Shown here piece after piece: positions 52,201-62,640 of a stretch of 64,000 bases of DNA (its first letter is position 1; each line of letters begins with the position of its first letter). Below the pieces are notes generated by a model, which ran no database searches, had not been told where the DNA came from, and saw only the letters and a program-made list of their open reading frames with translations. Origin of the DNA: Hippasteria phrygiana (Eukaryota > Echinodermata > Asteroidea > Valvatida > Goniasteridae). The stretch is from NCBI GenBank assembly GCA_037893225.1, contig JAZGUH010000537.1, positions 62,001 to 126,000 on the forward strand, given 5' to 3'. The position numbers and the translations under genes are program-made.

Positions 52201-53005
52201 TTTCATGCATATCAGAATGTTAGAGACTTTCCCGCACTTGTCCTTGTTCTGCATCGTGCCCCCCCCCCCCCCCCCCCCCCAACACACACCCTCACCTTCT
52301 AGCTGTTCTGTCTTACCCGTGAACAAAGACTATATTACCCCGCAGTGCTCCAGCATAGTACAGTGCATGTATAATAAATGGATAGAAGAGACTCCAATGC
52401 AATGTTCTCGGTGTAAATCTGACTTAAATCCATGCATAGTGATTCGTCAAAATTAATGAACCACCGCCGCAGATAGCTGAGATCTGTTGCATACTGACCG
52501 AAATTCGATTTCTTTCAGGACCTTTGCAATCAACTGAAGAGGAACAATGTGAATACGCAATTAAATTACATTAATATTGTGGCACTATTAAGCCGCTTGA
52601 CGGTGGTAGTAAAAGTCATCTGTCCTCTCAGGCTGTATTCAAAATCATTGTAAATGACAAAGGACATCAGGGTGTGAAATCTGCTGCCACCAAGAGTCTG
52701 AGAGGCATTTATTGTGTCACCAAACAAGAAACACAGGGTCCACTTTCGGTCAGATACCTGGGTGTGTAATTTGTGTTTAAATAAACGTTTCCGGTATTTC
52801 AAATTTGTCCTGATAACCTCAGTATAGACGAACCCGATTACGCCATTATGGGCAGGATGAATGCAGCAACGATAGGGGGACTTCCATACATGTACAGTAC
52901 CGGTACATTGATAGTATTCAGTCACCCGAGATTGGGGTTGACAATAGGACGGTGTTTGGAGGCCCCACCCCCCAAACCCCCAAGCCATGGCCGCCCGAGT
53001 CAGGC
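49245..53005. other. No recognisable gene
   Basis: A weak SINE-2 head relic lies at 51465-51525 (CTTCAACCTGCGATCTCTGG), a triple direct repeat AATTCAGAATATCGGTCAGG at 52060-52110, and a ~21-C tract at 52259. No gene seen. Confidence 0.4.
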
Positions 53006-53007
53006 CC

Positions 53008-53250
53008 ACTGATCTCTATGTAAACTGGATAGCGCATCGGCTGTACAAGTTGAAGCCGCCATCCACCATATTACCACTCCCAAAACAACAGGTTTCGCAA
53101 CCTTATCCCCAGGGTCTACTTTCAATCTCGTTCTCCTTACACAGAGACCAGTGGTAAAATGGGAGTGGTAATATGGCGGCTACTGGCTTCAGCTGCTTGA
53201 ACAGCACACAATGGCCAATGAGCTATCCAGTTTATATAGAGATCAGTGGT
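53008..53250. repeat. Imperfect inverted-repeat (MITE-like) element
   Basis: The left arm about 53008-53085 and right arm about 53158-53250 are inverted relatives (CCACTGATCTCTATGTAAAC; GAGTGGTAATATGGCGGCTA), with a ~70-bp centre. Confidence 0.7.
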
Positions 53251-53397
53251 CAGACCAATCAGCGCCGCGAATTATCTATTTCCCAAAACGACATAAAAAT
53301 GGATGCATTGTTGAGCGCCCTCTATAATACTTTTAATATTATGTGGGCATATTTTATAGGGCTGGGTATACAATGCAATGAATTCGCGTTGTCTGCC

Positions 53398-53470
53398 GAG
53401 CATTCCGATGGCTCAGTGGATACGGTGTTAGACTGTGAGGTAGGAGATTGTGGGTTGGAGACCTCGACGT
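53398..53470 (+). repeat. tRNA-like SINE head
   Basis: A-box-like GATGGCTCAGTGGATACGG and a degenerate B-box GTGGGTTGGAGACCTC at tRNA spacing, followed by a T run. The B-box lacks the TTCGA core, so it is not a working tRNA. Confidence 0.45.
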
Positions 53471-53689
53471 TACAATTTTTTTTCTTTCTAATTTCCAGCT
53501 TTGGAGGGAAATATCGTCCACAATCTCATAGCGTTAACCCCATCCGGATGTCGTTTGGGGAAAATATTCGCGTCCGGGCCAATAACAATGGTCAGATTAG
53601 TCTATAACCACAGAAATGTGTTTCTTTTCGGTCTTTTGTTAGAAAGGAAACACTTTCCTTTCGGTTCGTAAGCAATTATAATGGGTGAA

Positions 53690-53728
53690 TAACCTGCCTG
53701 GGCAATCATGCATTGCCTAGGCAGGTTA
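53690..53728. repeat. Near-perfect 37-bp palindrome
   Basis: AACCTGCCTGGGCAAT and ATTGCCTAGGCAGGTT around CATGC. Confidence 0.75.
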
Positions 53729-54076
53729 TATAAGGTGTTGTATTTTGCGTTTTGTTCATTCGGTTTCCTGTCACACAACGGCAAACACGCCGAGTTTACT
53801 GCTTTAGATATTGGAAACATATTCATTGCCGAACAGTCGGTTTGCATTATAGTTCGAGTGACCTGGGCACTTTTGAGTCATGCCTACTCCCAGACACGTC
53901 CTCTCACCTAGTTTTTTCCCCACGGTTTTTTTTTATCTAGGCAAGCGCAGGGGTTGCGTGTGTGCTGACTCTTTAGAACTTTATGCACAAGTACTAGGTC
54001 CGCTACGAAATTTGTAGCAGGCATATCCGTTATCAAACCGATAGCGTACCAAGGTCGTGATATCGCCATTATGTGG

Positions 54077-54245
54077 AGCTTGGCTTTCGCATTAATCCAC
54101 CATTGACTTGGAGCTGGGAGCTTTAGTCTGGTGACTGTGTTTGTCCTATTGACGAGTAATTGGCTTGGAGCTTGGCTTTAGCATTACTCCACCATTGACT
54201 TGGAGCTGGGAGCTTTAGTCTGGTGACTATGTCTGACGTATTGCT
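54077..54245 (+). repeat. Tandem duplication, ~95-bp unit
   Basis: GGAGCTTGGCTTT.GCATTA and CACCATTGACTTGGAGCTGG, then GAGCTTTAGTCTGGTGACT, occur twice in tandem. Confidence 0.8.
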
Positions 54246-54249
54246 GAGT

Positions 54250-55540
54250 GCTGAGCCTCGCTTAGCATTATTATTCCGGCAGCTGACCGGATTTTCGGGC
54301 AATATCCACTGTACCTGCTTGTGTTTGGTCTCTACTTCATATGTATATTATATAGTGTATAAAGTCGTTTCTCAATCTGTAAGAGTACATTTCTAATAGT
54401 ATTTGTCATATTATACATCATGGAGAAAATTACTGGCCTGACGGTATCAGTCGGCTAGACTCACGGAATTGTAAAGAATTGTTGGATTGTTAACGAGAAT
54501 AAAGGGAGTGCCAAGTGTGTTGTCAGGAACGGCCACTCCAAACATAATCTTATGTTTGTTGCTAATTGCGTGAGATTAGAAAGGAACCGTGGATTAGCAC
54601 TGTCAACTCCCTTTTGACCTAGGTCATTCAAGAACTGCGTCAAACTGCACTTGCGCAGTTTCAATACCGAAGAGGCTCATTGTCCAATTGCTCATGCAAA
54701 CATGTCTGGAGAGCCGCTCCCCTATAACAACTTAATCGGCGGAATTTCGTGCAGTATTTTGTTGCATTTCTCAAATTTTACGCGTAGTGTCAAAAGATGG
54801 AAAATGCGATTGGACATGTTCACCCAATTCTACCCCAAAGTCAATTTAAACAAATCAAAATAGCTTTTTTAAGTACATTTTTGAAAGAATCTGAGATTCC
54901 TTGAGAAACACGACGTGTAATTAATATGCAGGTTTGCATTAGTGGCCACCATCTGCGTCACACAAAATCAAGCAAGCAAGATAACTCAATAACATCACTG
55001 CAAATTAACTTATGGGTAAATTAACCAACGTGATAGCCACATGCTGTCTGCCGTAAGGAGAATGTACAATGGTCTAGTTTGTAGTGACAAAGAGGAAAAG
55101 CGAACGCTTTCAAGCAGTCTTGCCCGGGTAATTTCTGCTCCGAGTCTTAACCCTTGCACATGTATTCTTGAAATTGTATGGTTTTCTTGCAACGTGAACT
55201 ATTCCATGCGCAATGAGTAACTACAACCTTGTACCAAAAGCACTCGGGATGATAACAATGAAGACATTTAACTCGTTTCGAACAGATTCGTCATCAGTAG
55301 CTCTATTCGTCATCGGGAGACATTTGCTGATTTGAACATCTAAATGCCACAAGTACCGCATTTTACATATCTCTTGCGCATGGACTCGGGGGAAACTTTT
55401 TTGACTGGATATATCGCAATGTAGCTCTATTTTTGTATTCCATGGAACAGGGAGTAAAACAAATAAGAATAATACAAAACAAACACAAATTACAAGCCCT
55501 GGGATTTGGGCATAAAGTCCCTAGTGCCTAACGCCAAAAA
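54250..55540. other. No recognisable gene
   Basis: Nothing supportable seen. Confidence 0.4.
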
Positions 55541-55545
55541 CTGTC

Positions 55546-55742
55546 AGATGCACTGGCGGTGGAACAGGGGGAGGGGGCCATTGCCCCACCCCCCACTTTT
55601 TCTACATGGAGCAATCCCCCCCCCACTTTTGGCAGTTCCGCATAAAGAAAAACATAGCACCGGCGCTGCTTCCCCCCCCCCCCCCCACCCCCCCCCCCCC
55701 CCCCACACTTTCAAAGTGTTCCGCCGCCCCTGGTCAGATGCC
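55546..55742 (-). repeat. G/C-tract MITE-like repeat, copy 2
   Basis: It starts GGCGGTGGAACAGGGGGA and ends GTTCCGCCGCCCC, giving short inverted ends (GGCGG.GGAAC). It contains CCACTTTTGGCAGTTCCGCA, the complement of the copy near 44020, and two C runs of 16 or more. Confidence 0.6.
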
Positions 55743-55749
55743 ATGCGCA

Positions 55750-57000
55750 ATAGGCAATATCCTGTAGTTTGTGTCACACAAACGAATTGCCTCTAGCTAT
55801 CCACAGGGCGGGGGAATTCCCCTATCCCCCATCCAAGCAGCGACATCAAAAGCTCTGCAGTCAATCATTCAAGACTTTGTTCGTGAGCGTCAGGACGTGC
55901 GAGACACGGACTGGGAAACTGTTGGATTCTGCACGGTCTTTAGCGCATTTCGACTATTTTGGCAATTTAGTCAAGGAAAATAGATTCTTAAAATAACCCA
56001 AGGCGACTTATTTGACATCGCATCATTATAATATGATTCAATTTCTTCTTTTTGTGCATGCCAGTGAAAAAAAGTAGCGGAGAATTGCTATGCTGTCCCC
56101 TCTCCAAAAAAAGTGTGTGTCTGGGGAGGGGGACTTGTTCTCCGTACCCAACCCACTATGCGCAATGCGTTTTGGCAGACCAATACACCGAATTAAGCTC
56201 CGCCCTGACTATTGTCCAGCCACGGCCGCGCTAGCCGCAGCCGTTACAAATGTCCGACTTTTGTTGGACCAGCCATAATCGCAGCTCTGATTGGTCAAAA
56301 TGTCAAGGGCGGCGCTTATTGATCGGTCTATTTTATAGTTGAGTTGGACCTTTACAGGTCTGTTCCATATTATTTGTAAACTACAGTTTCCATGTTGTTA
56401 GAGTCTGTCATACAACATAGCTATATCAATGTGCAGGAACGTTATTGAGGCATAGGAAACTTCCGTGACGGACTTCACTTCATCACTAGTTTTCACTTCA
56501 TTACTAGTTCACATAATCAATCACCAGGTTGAGTAAACAGTGTAACCAATAAACAAACCATTCAGAAAGAAACATGACATTTAACCTACCATCGTCAGGT
56601 AGTGATGTTTCGACCTTCAAGTTCATGCACTCCTCTACTGACGAGTACAGTTGCCCATCACCATACATAATGCCAATCTGCGAATGAAAAACATATGGGA
56701 GATTTTGTAATCACAAAAAAGGTGGATCATCAGATCGGACTTGAAGACGTGCGTTTAACAGTCAGGCATGATGACATTGATAAAAGCGAACAGTCTAATA
56801 TGTATTCTTCCGGGATTCGAGAGGGTTTAACTTACCATGCACGAGCAGCAAGCTAAATGGTATGCGTACCGGTGTCATATGAATATCCGACTCCCATGAA
56901 AATCGGACTCCTCTTCCCTATTATTGGTTAAACCCTCTCACGTGACCGGCCACTCTCCTAATTTTCTTCACTTAGGCATGTGCAATACTACCAAAGTGCC
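55750..57000. other. No recognisable gene
   Basis: Nothing supportable seen. Confidence 0.4.
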
Positions 57001-58515
57001 CGTATTTTATGGTGACTGAAATTCACGCTACACCGGCACTCTACACTCTAAAATCTAAGGTGCTAAAGTTAGCACTTAAAGATCTAAAATTGTGCACTTC
57101 TAGGTGCTTTTATAGATACTGCACATACCGTGCTAATTTTAGCACAAGCATGCGTGCTATAATAAGAGCACTCAAAAAGAGCTGAACCAAATGCACTTCA
57201 GGTGCTATTTTCAACAACTCATAGGACACAACATAAAGCACTAGAGAAAAGCGAAAAGGGTTATGCTGGAAGCCTGCTTGACATTAATTAACTACAAATT
57301 AAGGGAGACAAATGAAGTATGAACCAGACTAAACAGAAACAACTTATTATACATTTCTGTGGAAGAATGTATACTTTCTACGATAACCTACGTAAACACT
57401 ACATACTGAATGATGTCATGCTTTAGCTTTATATTCAGCTTATCCCACCAAAATAAGGTCATGGCTTCCCATGAACAATTTTAATATTTGAATACGAAGG
57501 GAGATGTAATGAGATTCTTTACCTATGTTTGTTTGAATATAACATATTATGGTCAAGAAAGTGTATTTTGGGACTAAAAACTGCATGCAATTTGTCGCCA
57601 TTTCAACAGGCGCGGCGAGTCTAGACGTAAATAATCACCTGACACAATTTGACCAATCAAAAAACATTCTCACACATAGCACCGATGGGGTGCTAATCGA
57701 CATTGCTATTTCAGTTTTCGAAGTGTTAATTTTACACCTAAGTAGACAGGGCCCAGACCAGGAAAAACTGCCGTTTTTTCCTGTCAAGGTTTTCTCAACG
57801 GTTTCATCATCCTGAACCTCAACCATTTTAAATTAGCTTGGGGCCACCCTGATTTTTGCCCCTAATTCAAAATGGCCGCCAAAATCCAAAATGGCCGCCA
57901 AAATTACCTAAATTAGATATATACTGCTAATTACGTTTAATATCAACGTTTTTTCAGTGGTTCTGTCATCCTGAATCTGCACCCATTGAATTTAGCTCCA
58001 GAGCCACCCAGAATTTGGCCTCAAATCCAAGATGGCCGCCAAAATCTAAAATGGCTGCCAAAATTATCTAAATCAGATTTATACTACTTGTATTTTTCTG
58101 TAGGAGTTTTTTTCAGTGATTCCGTCATCCTGATCATAAGGCCTTTGAAATTAGTCTGGGGAGTACCCAGGATTTGTCCTTGAATCCAAGATGGCCGCCA
58201 AAATAGCCGCCAAAATGGCCGCCAAAATTACCTAAATTAGATATGTACTGCCAATTACGTTTGATATCAACGTTTTTTTCAGTGGATCTGTCATCCTGAA
58301 TCTACACCCATTGAATTTAGCTCCAGAGCCACCCAGAATTTGGCCTCAAATCCAAAATGGCCGCCAAAATCTAAAATGGCTGCCAAAATTATCTTAATCA
58401 GATTTATAATACTTTTTTTTTTTTCTGTAGGAGTTTTTTTCAGTGATTTCGTCATCCTGATCATAAGGCCTTTAAAATTCGTCTGGGGAGTACCCAGGAT
58501 TTGTCCTTGGAATCC

Positions 58516-58745
58516 AAGATGGCCGCCAAGATGGCCGCCAAGATGGCCGCCAAGATGGCCGCCAAGATGGCCGCCAAGATGGCCGCCAAGATGGCCGCCA
58601 AGATGGCCGCCAAGATGGCCGCCAAGATGGCCGCCAAGATGGCCGCCAAGATGGCCGCCAAGATGGCCGCCAAGATGGCCGCCAAGACGGCCGCCAAAAT
58701 GGCCGCCAAAATTGCCGCCAAAATTGCCGCCAAAATGGCCGCCAA
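58516..58745 (+). repeat. 12-bp tandem array AAGATGGCCGCC, left arm
   Basis: About 14 perfect units, then about five variants (AAGACGGCCGCC, AAAATGGCCGCC, AAAATTGCCGCC), 19 in all. Open frames through it (a (MAAK)n peptide) are artefacts. Each unit contains AAGATGGC, whose complement GCCATCTT matches the YY1/Pho core. Confidence 0.95.
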
Positions 58746-59597
58746 AATTACCTAAATTAGATATATACTGCTAATTACGTTTAATATCAACGTTTTTTTC
58801 AGTGGTTCTGTCATCCTGAATCTACAACTATTGAATTTAGCTCCAAAGCCACTCAGAATTTGGCCTCAAATCAAAGATGGCCGCCAAAATCTAAAATGGC
58901 TGCCAAAATTACCCTAATAAGATTTATACTGCTTCTTGTTTTTTTTCTGTCAGTTGTCAGTGATTTCGTCATCCTGAACCTAAGGCCTTTGAAATTAGTC
59001 TGGGGAATACCCAGGATTTGTCCTGAAATCTAAGATGGCCGTCAAAATGGCCGCCAAAAGCATCTTAATTATATTCAAACTACCTCTTCGTTTTTTCCCT
59101 GTTAACGTTTTCTAAAGATGGTTTCATTATGGCGTCCTGAACCTAAGCCTTTTGAAATGAATTTGGGGCTACCCAGGATTTGGCTGCAAATCCAAGATGG
59201 CCGTCCAAATAAAAATGGCTACCAAAATTACCTTAATCGGATTTAAACGGTCTCTTATTTGTACCCCATAATTTTCCTTTCTCGGAAATCAGAGTTTATG
59301 AGTGTCATACTTTAACTGTACAAATAATCTATGCTGTCTTCTCTCCAATTGCAACATCAGCAGCCCAGCCTCGTCGTTGTCCATCTAGAATTGTTTCCTT
59401 GCACGTAATTCGAACATACAGTTTAGAGAAAGGATCAAAGTAATTAATTGACAGGTATTTTGCTAGTTAACATTGTTGTTTGCGAAATGCATTGCTTTGG
59501 ATGACATTATTGCTCAACTATTATGTTCTTCTTGTGTAAGTATACTGTAATTCACGAACACAAATTGAATGACTTTTACAATTGTATCTTTACTTTT

Positions 59598-59790
59598 AGG
59601 AATCAGCACTATGGCGGCTACCCCCTTTTTGAGTACAAGAGCAGATGACAGAAGACGGTGCCTGCTTTGCAATGAAAATATCAAGGATAAGGATGACATC
59701 TCAAATGTGACACAAGCTGGACTGGAAGTTCTCCAAACACTGGCTGACAGATGGTCAAGTGATATGTTCTCAGCCTCCTTATGCTGAATT
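59598..59790 (+). other. Exon-like coding segment next to palindrome centre
   Basis: After a pyrimidine-rich stretch and TTTTAG acceptor (59598-59600), a short frame starts MAATPFLSTRADDRRRCLLC and continues through NENIKDKDDISNVTQAGLEV. The CLLC with following acidic/helical residues resembles the first exon of zinc-binding proteins, but I do not recognise the family. The first half is repeated in inverse in the right arm (59823-59925), while the second half is unique. It could be a captured host exon or the relic of the element's own gene. Confidence 0.4.
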
Positions 59791-60771
59791 TCAATTAGCT
59801 GGGCCACGACTGTCCACCACCATCCTTATCCTTGATATTTTCATTGCAAAGCAGGCACCGTCTTCTGTCATCTGCTCCTGTACTAAAAAGGGGGTAGCCG
59901 CCATAGTGCTGATTCCTAGAAGTAAAGATACAATTATAAAAGTCATTCAATTTTTTGTTCGTGAATTACAGTATACTTACACAAGAAGAACATAATAGTT
60001 GAGCAATAATGTCATCCAAAGCAATGCATTTCGCAAACAATGTTAACTAGCAAGTATACATACCTGTCAATTAATTACTTTGATCCTTTCTCTAAACTGT
60101 ATGTTCGAATTACGTGCAAGGAAACAATTCTAGATGGACCACGATGAGGCTGGGCTGCTAGCTAATGTTGCAATTGGAGAGAAGACAGTATAGATTATTT
60201 GTACAGTTAAAGTATATGACAATCATAAACTCTGATTTCCGAGAAAGGAAAATGATGGTACAAATAAGAGACCGTTTAACCATTTTTGTTTGGGCGGCCA
60301 TCTTGGATTTGCAGCCAAATCCTGGGTAGCCCCAAATTCATTTCAAAAGGCTTAGGTTCAGGACGCCATAATGAAACCAACTTTAGAAAATGTTAACAGG
60401 AAAAAAGGAAAAGGTAGTTTGAATATAATTAAGATGCTTTTGGTGGCCATTTTGGTGGCCATTTTGGAGGCCATTTTGACGGCCATCTTGGATTCAAGGA
60501 CAAATCCTGGGTACTCCCCAGACTAATTTCAAAGGCCTTAGGTTCAGGATGACGAAATCACTGACAACTGACAGAAAAAAAAACAAGAAGCAGTATAAAT
60601 CTTATTAGGGTAATTTTGGCAGCCATTTTAGATTTTGGCGGCCATCTTTGATTTGAGGCCAAATTCTGGGTGGCTTTGGAGCTAAATTCAATGGTTGTAG
60701 ATTCAGGATGACAGAACCACAGAAAAAACGTTGATATTAAACGTAATTAGCAGTATATATTGAATTTAGGT

Positions 60772-60935
60772 AATTTTGGCGGCCATTTTGGCGGCCATTT
60801 TGGCGGCCATTTTGGCGGCCATTTTGGCGGCCATTGTGGCGGCCATCTTGGCGGCCATCTTGGCGGCCATCTTGGCGGCCATCTTGGCGGCCATCTTGGC
60901 GGCCATCTTGGCGGCCATCTTGGCGGCCATCTTGG
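60772..60935 (-). repeat. 12-bp tandem array AAGATGGCCGCC, right arm
   Basis: About 13 units in inverted orientation: variants (GGCGGCCATTTT) first, then AAGATGGCCGCC units, the mirror order of the left array. Confidence 0.95.
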
Positions 60936-61828
60936 ATTCCAAGGACAAATCCTGGGTACTCCCCAGACGAATTTTAAAGGCCTTATGATCAGGATGACGA
61001 AATCACTGAAAAAAAACTCCTACAGAAAGAAAACAAAGTATTATAAATCTGATTAAGATAATTTTGGCAGCCATTTTAGATTTTGGCGGCCATCTTGGAT
61101 TTGAGGCCAAATTCTGGGTGGCTCTGGAGCTAAATTCAATGGGTGTAGATTCAGGATGACAGAACCACTGAAAAAAACGTTGATATTAAACGTAATTAGC
61201 AGTACATATCTAATTTAGGGAATTTTGGCGGCCATTTTGGCGCCTATTTTGGCGGCCATCTTGGATTCAAGGACAAATCCTGGGTACTGCCCAGACTAAT
61301 TTCAAAGGCCTTATGATCAGGATGACGGAATCACTGAAAAAAACTCCTACAGAAAAAAACAAGTAGTATAAAGCTGATTTAGATAATTTTGGCAGCCATT
61401 TTAGATTTTGGCGGCCATCTTGGATTTGAGGCCAAATTCTGGGTGGCTCTGGAGCTAAATTCAATGGGTGCAGATTCAGGATGACAGAACCACTGAAAAA
61501 AACGTTGATATTAAACGTAATTAGCAGTATATATCTAATTTAGGTAATTTTGGCGGCCATTTTGGATTTTGGCGGCCATTTTGAATTAGGGGAAACAATC
61601 AGGGTGGCCCCCAAGCTAATTTCAAATGGTTGAGGTTCAGGATGATGAAACCGTTGAGAAAACCTTGACAGGAAAAAACGGCAGTTTTTCCTGGTCTGGG
61701 CCCTGTCTAAAGGTGCAGTCAAGGAAGCCTCAGTTTTCAGCACTCATTTTTAGCACTCACCGTGCAGCACTTCCACTTTTTTGTGTCAAATTTAACACGT
61801 GAGGTGCTAACTTGTGCACGTTAGGTGC

Positions 61829-62052
61829 CAGTGTTGTAGTCAAGACCATCACAAGACCACAACAAGACCACACAAGACCATCACAAGACCAGCAGTCTTA
61901 ATCCAAGTCTTAAGCTATTCAAATGAAGTGTAACGAAAGCATTTCTTTGTCATGGTTTATGCCAGTTACTTGTGCCTGTTACAAGGTGGTCTTGTGAATG
62001 GTCTTGTGCCTGGTCTTGTGCCTGGTCTTGAAATGGTCTCGACTACAACACT
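61829..62052. repeat. Foldback repeat with CAAGACCA arms
   Basis: CAGTGTTGTAGTCAAGACCA at the left pairs with TGGTCTCGACTACAACACTG at the right. Each arm has several tandem 11-12-mers (CACAAGACCAT and TGGTCTTGTGCC). It lies inside the right end of the 57042-62111 element. Confidence 0.75.
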
Positions 62053-62111
62053 GTTGGGTGCATGCACTTGTGTAGCACTTAATATTTAGCACTTTTGTTT
62101 TTTAAAGTGTA

Positions 62112-62640
62112 CTAACTGAGCTATCTTGGCCTGTTGGCGGCCTCCCAAATTGTCAGTGTCTGTTCGGGGTGCGCTAGTCAGAAGTCATAAACCCATAATG
62201 CCGTATCGGTATAACCATGGATCGCGTCCAATTTTACGATACAACCTATAGAAGTTGGTAGAGCTCCGGTACGGTATTCTGGAGGTTGCAGGTTCGATTC
62301 CCGCTCCTGCCACTTTGTTCACTTTGAAAATGCATTCAAATGTACCTAGTGAGTTTCCCTTGTGGTTTGTTTGATGAATTATAAGTTAAAAAGTCGTATC
62401 CTCATTGAGTGATCCCCACAATGTCGCTTCTCAGGTTGTTTCTTAAAATTGGGTGTGATCCCTGGCTATACGGCATTATGGGTTTTTGTCTTCTGACTAG
62501 CACCCCCCCCCCCCCCCCCCCAAACAAAGACACTGGAAATTTGGCAAACCGCCAACATAGGACAAGATAGCTCAGTTAAAAGGGCGCCTGTACGGTATTT
62601 CGGAGGGCGCAGGCTCAAATCCCGCTCCTGCCAGTTCTTT
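62112..62640. repeat. Rearranged family-2 SINE copies
   Basis: A minus-oriented head remnant and body (62112-62250) abut plus-oriented copies with tRNA heads at about 62250-62313 (TTGCAGGTTCGATTCCCG) and 62565-62632. Bodies share CCAATTTTACGATACAACCT, GTCGTATCCTCATTGAGTGA and ATCCCTGGCTATACGG with the copy at 27648. A ~21-C tract lies at 62500. Confidence 0.7.

Larger units (their letters stand above)
57737..61725. repeat. ~4-kb imperfect palindrome (arms ~1.9 kb)
   Basis: Left arm 57737-59699 and right arm about 59823-61725 run as inverted copies, from AGACAGGGCCCAGACCAGGA at the outside to AAGGATAAGGATG at the inside. The unpaired centre is ~120 bp. Each arm consists of ~150-180-bp modules (TCAGTG.TTCTGTCATCCTGA ... 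GCCACCCAGAATTTGGCC ... ATGGCCGCCAAAAT) and a 12-bp array. The arms differ in array length and by scattered changes. Confidence 0.9.
57042..62111. mobile_element. Large inverted-repeat element with internal giant palindrome
   Basis: The ends read TACACTCTAAAA inward from the left and TACACTTTAAAA inward from the right. Subterminal sequence on both sides is full of AGTGCTAA/GGTGCT motifs (57060-57245 and 61735-61820, 62065-62100). The right end adjoins a family-2 SINE tRNA head (AACTGAGCTATCTTGG), and the left flank (ACCGGCACTCTAC) may be the other half of the same SINE, so the target was probably a SINE. No transposase was recognised. Confidence 0.55.

Noticed and set aside
58340..58774. A (MAAK)n, (WPPR)n or (MAAI)n repeat protein
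   Set aside because: The frames exist only because the 12-bp unit has no stop in several frames on both strands; no protein-like start, end or conservation is visible.
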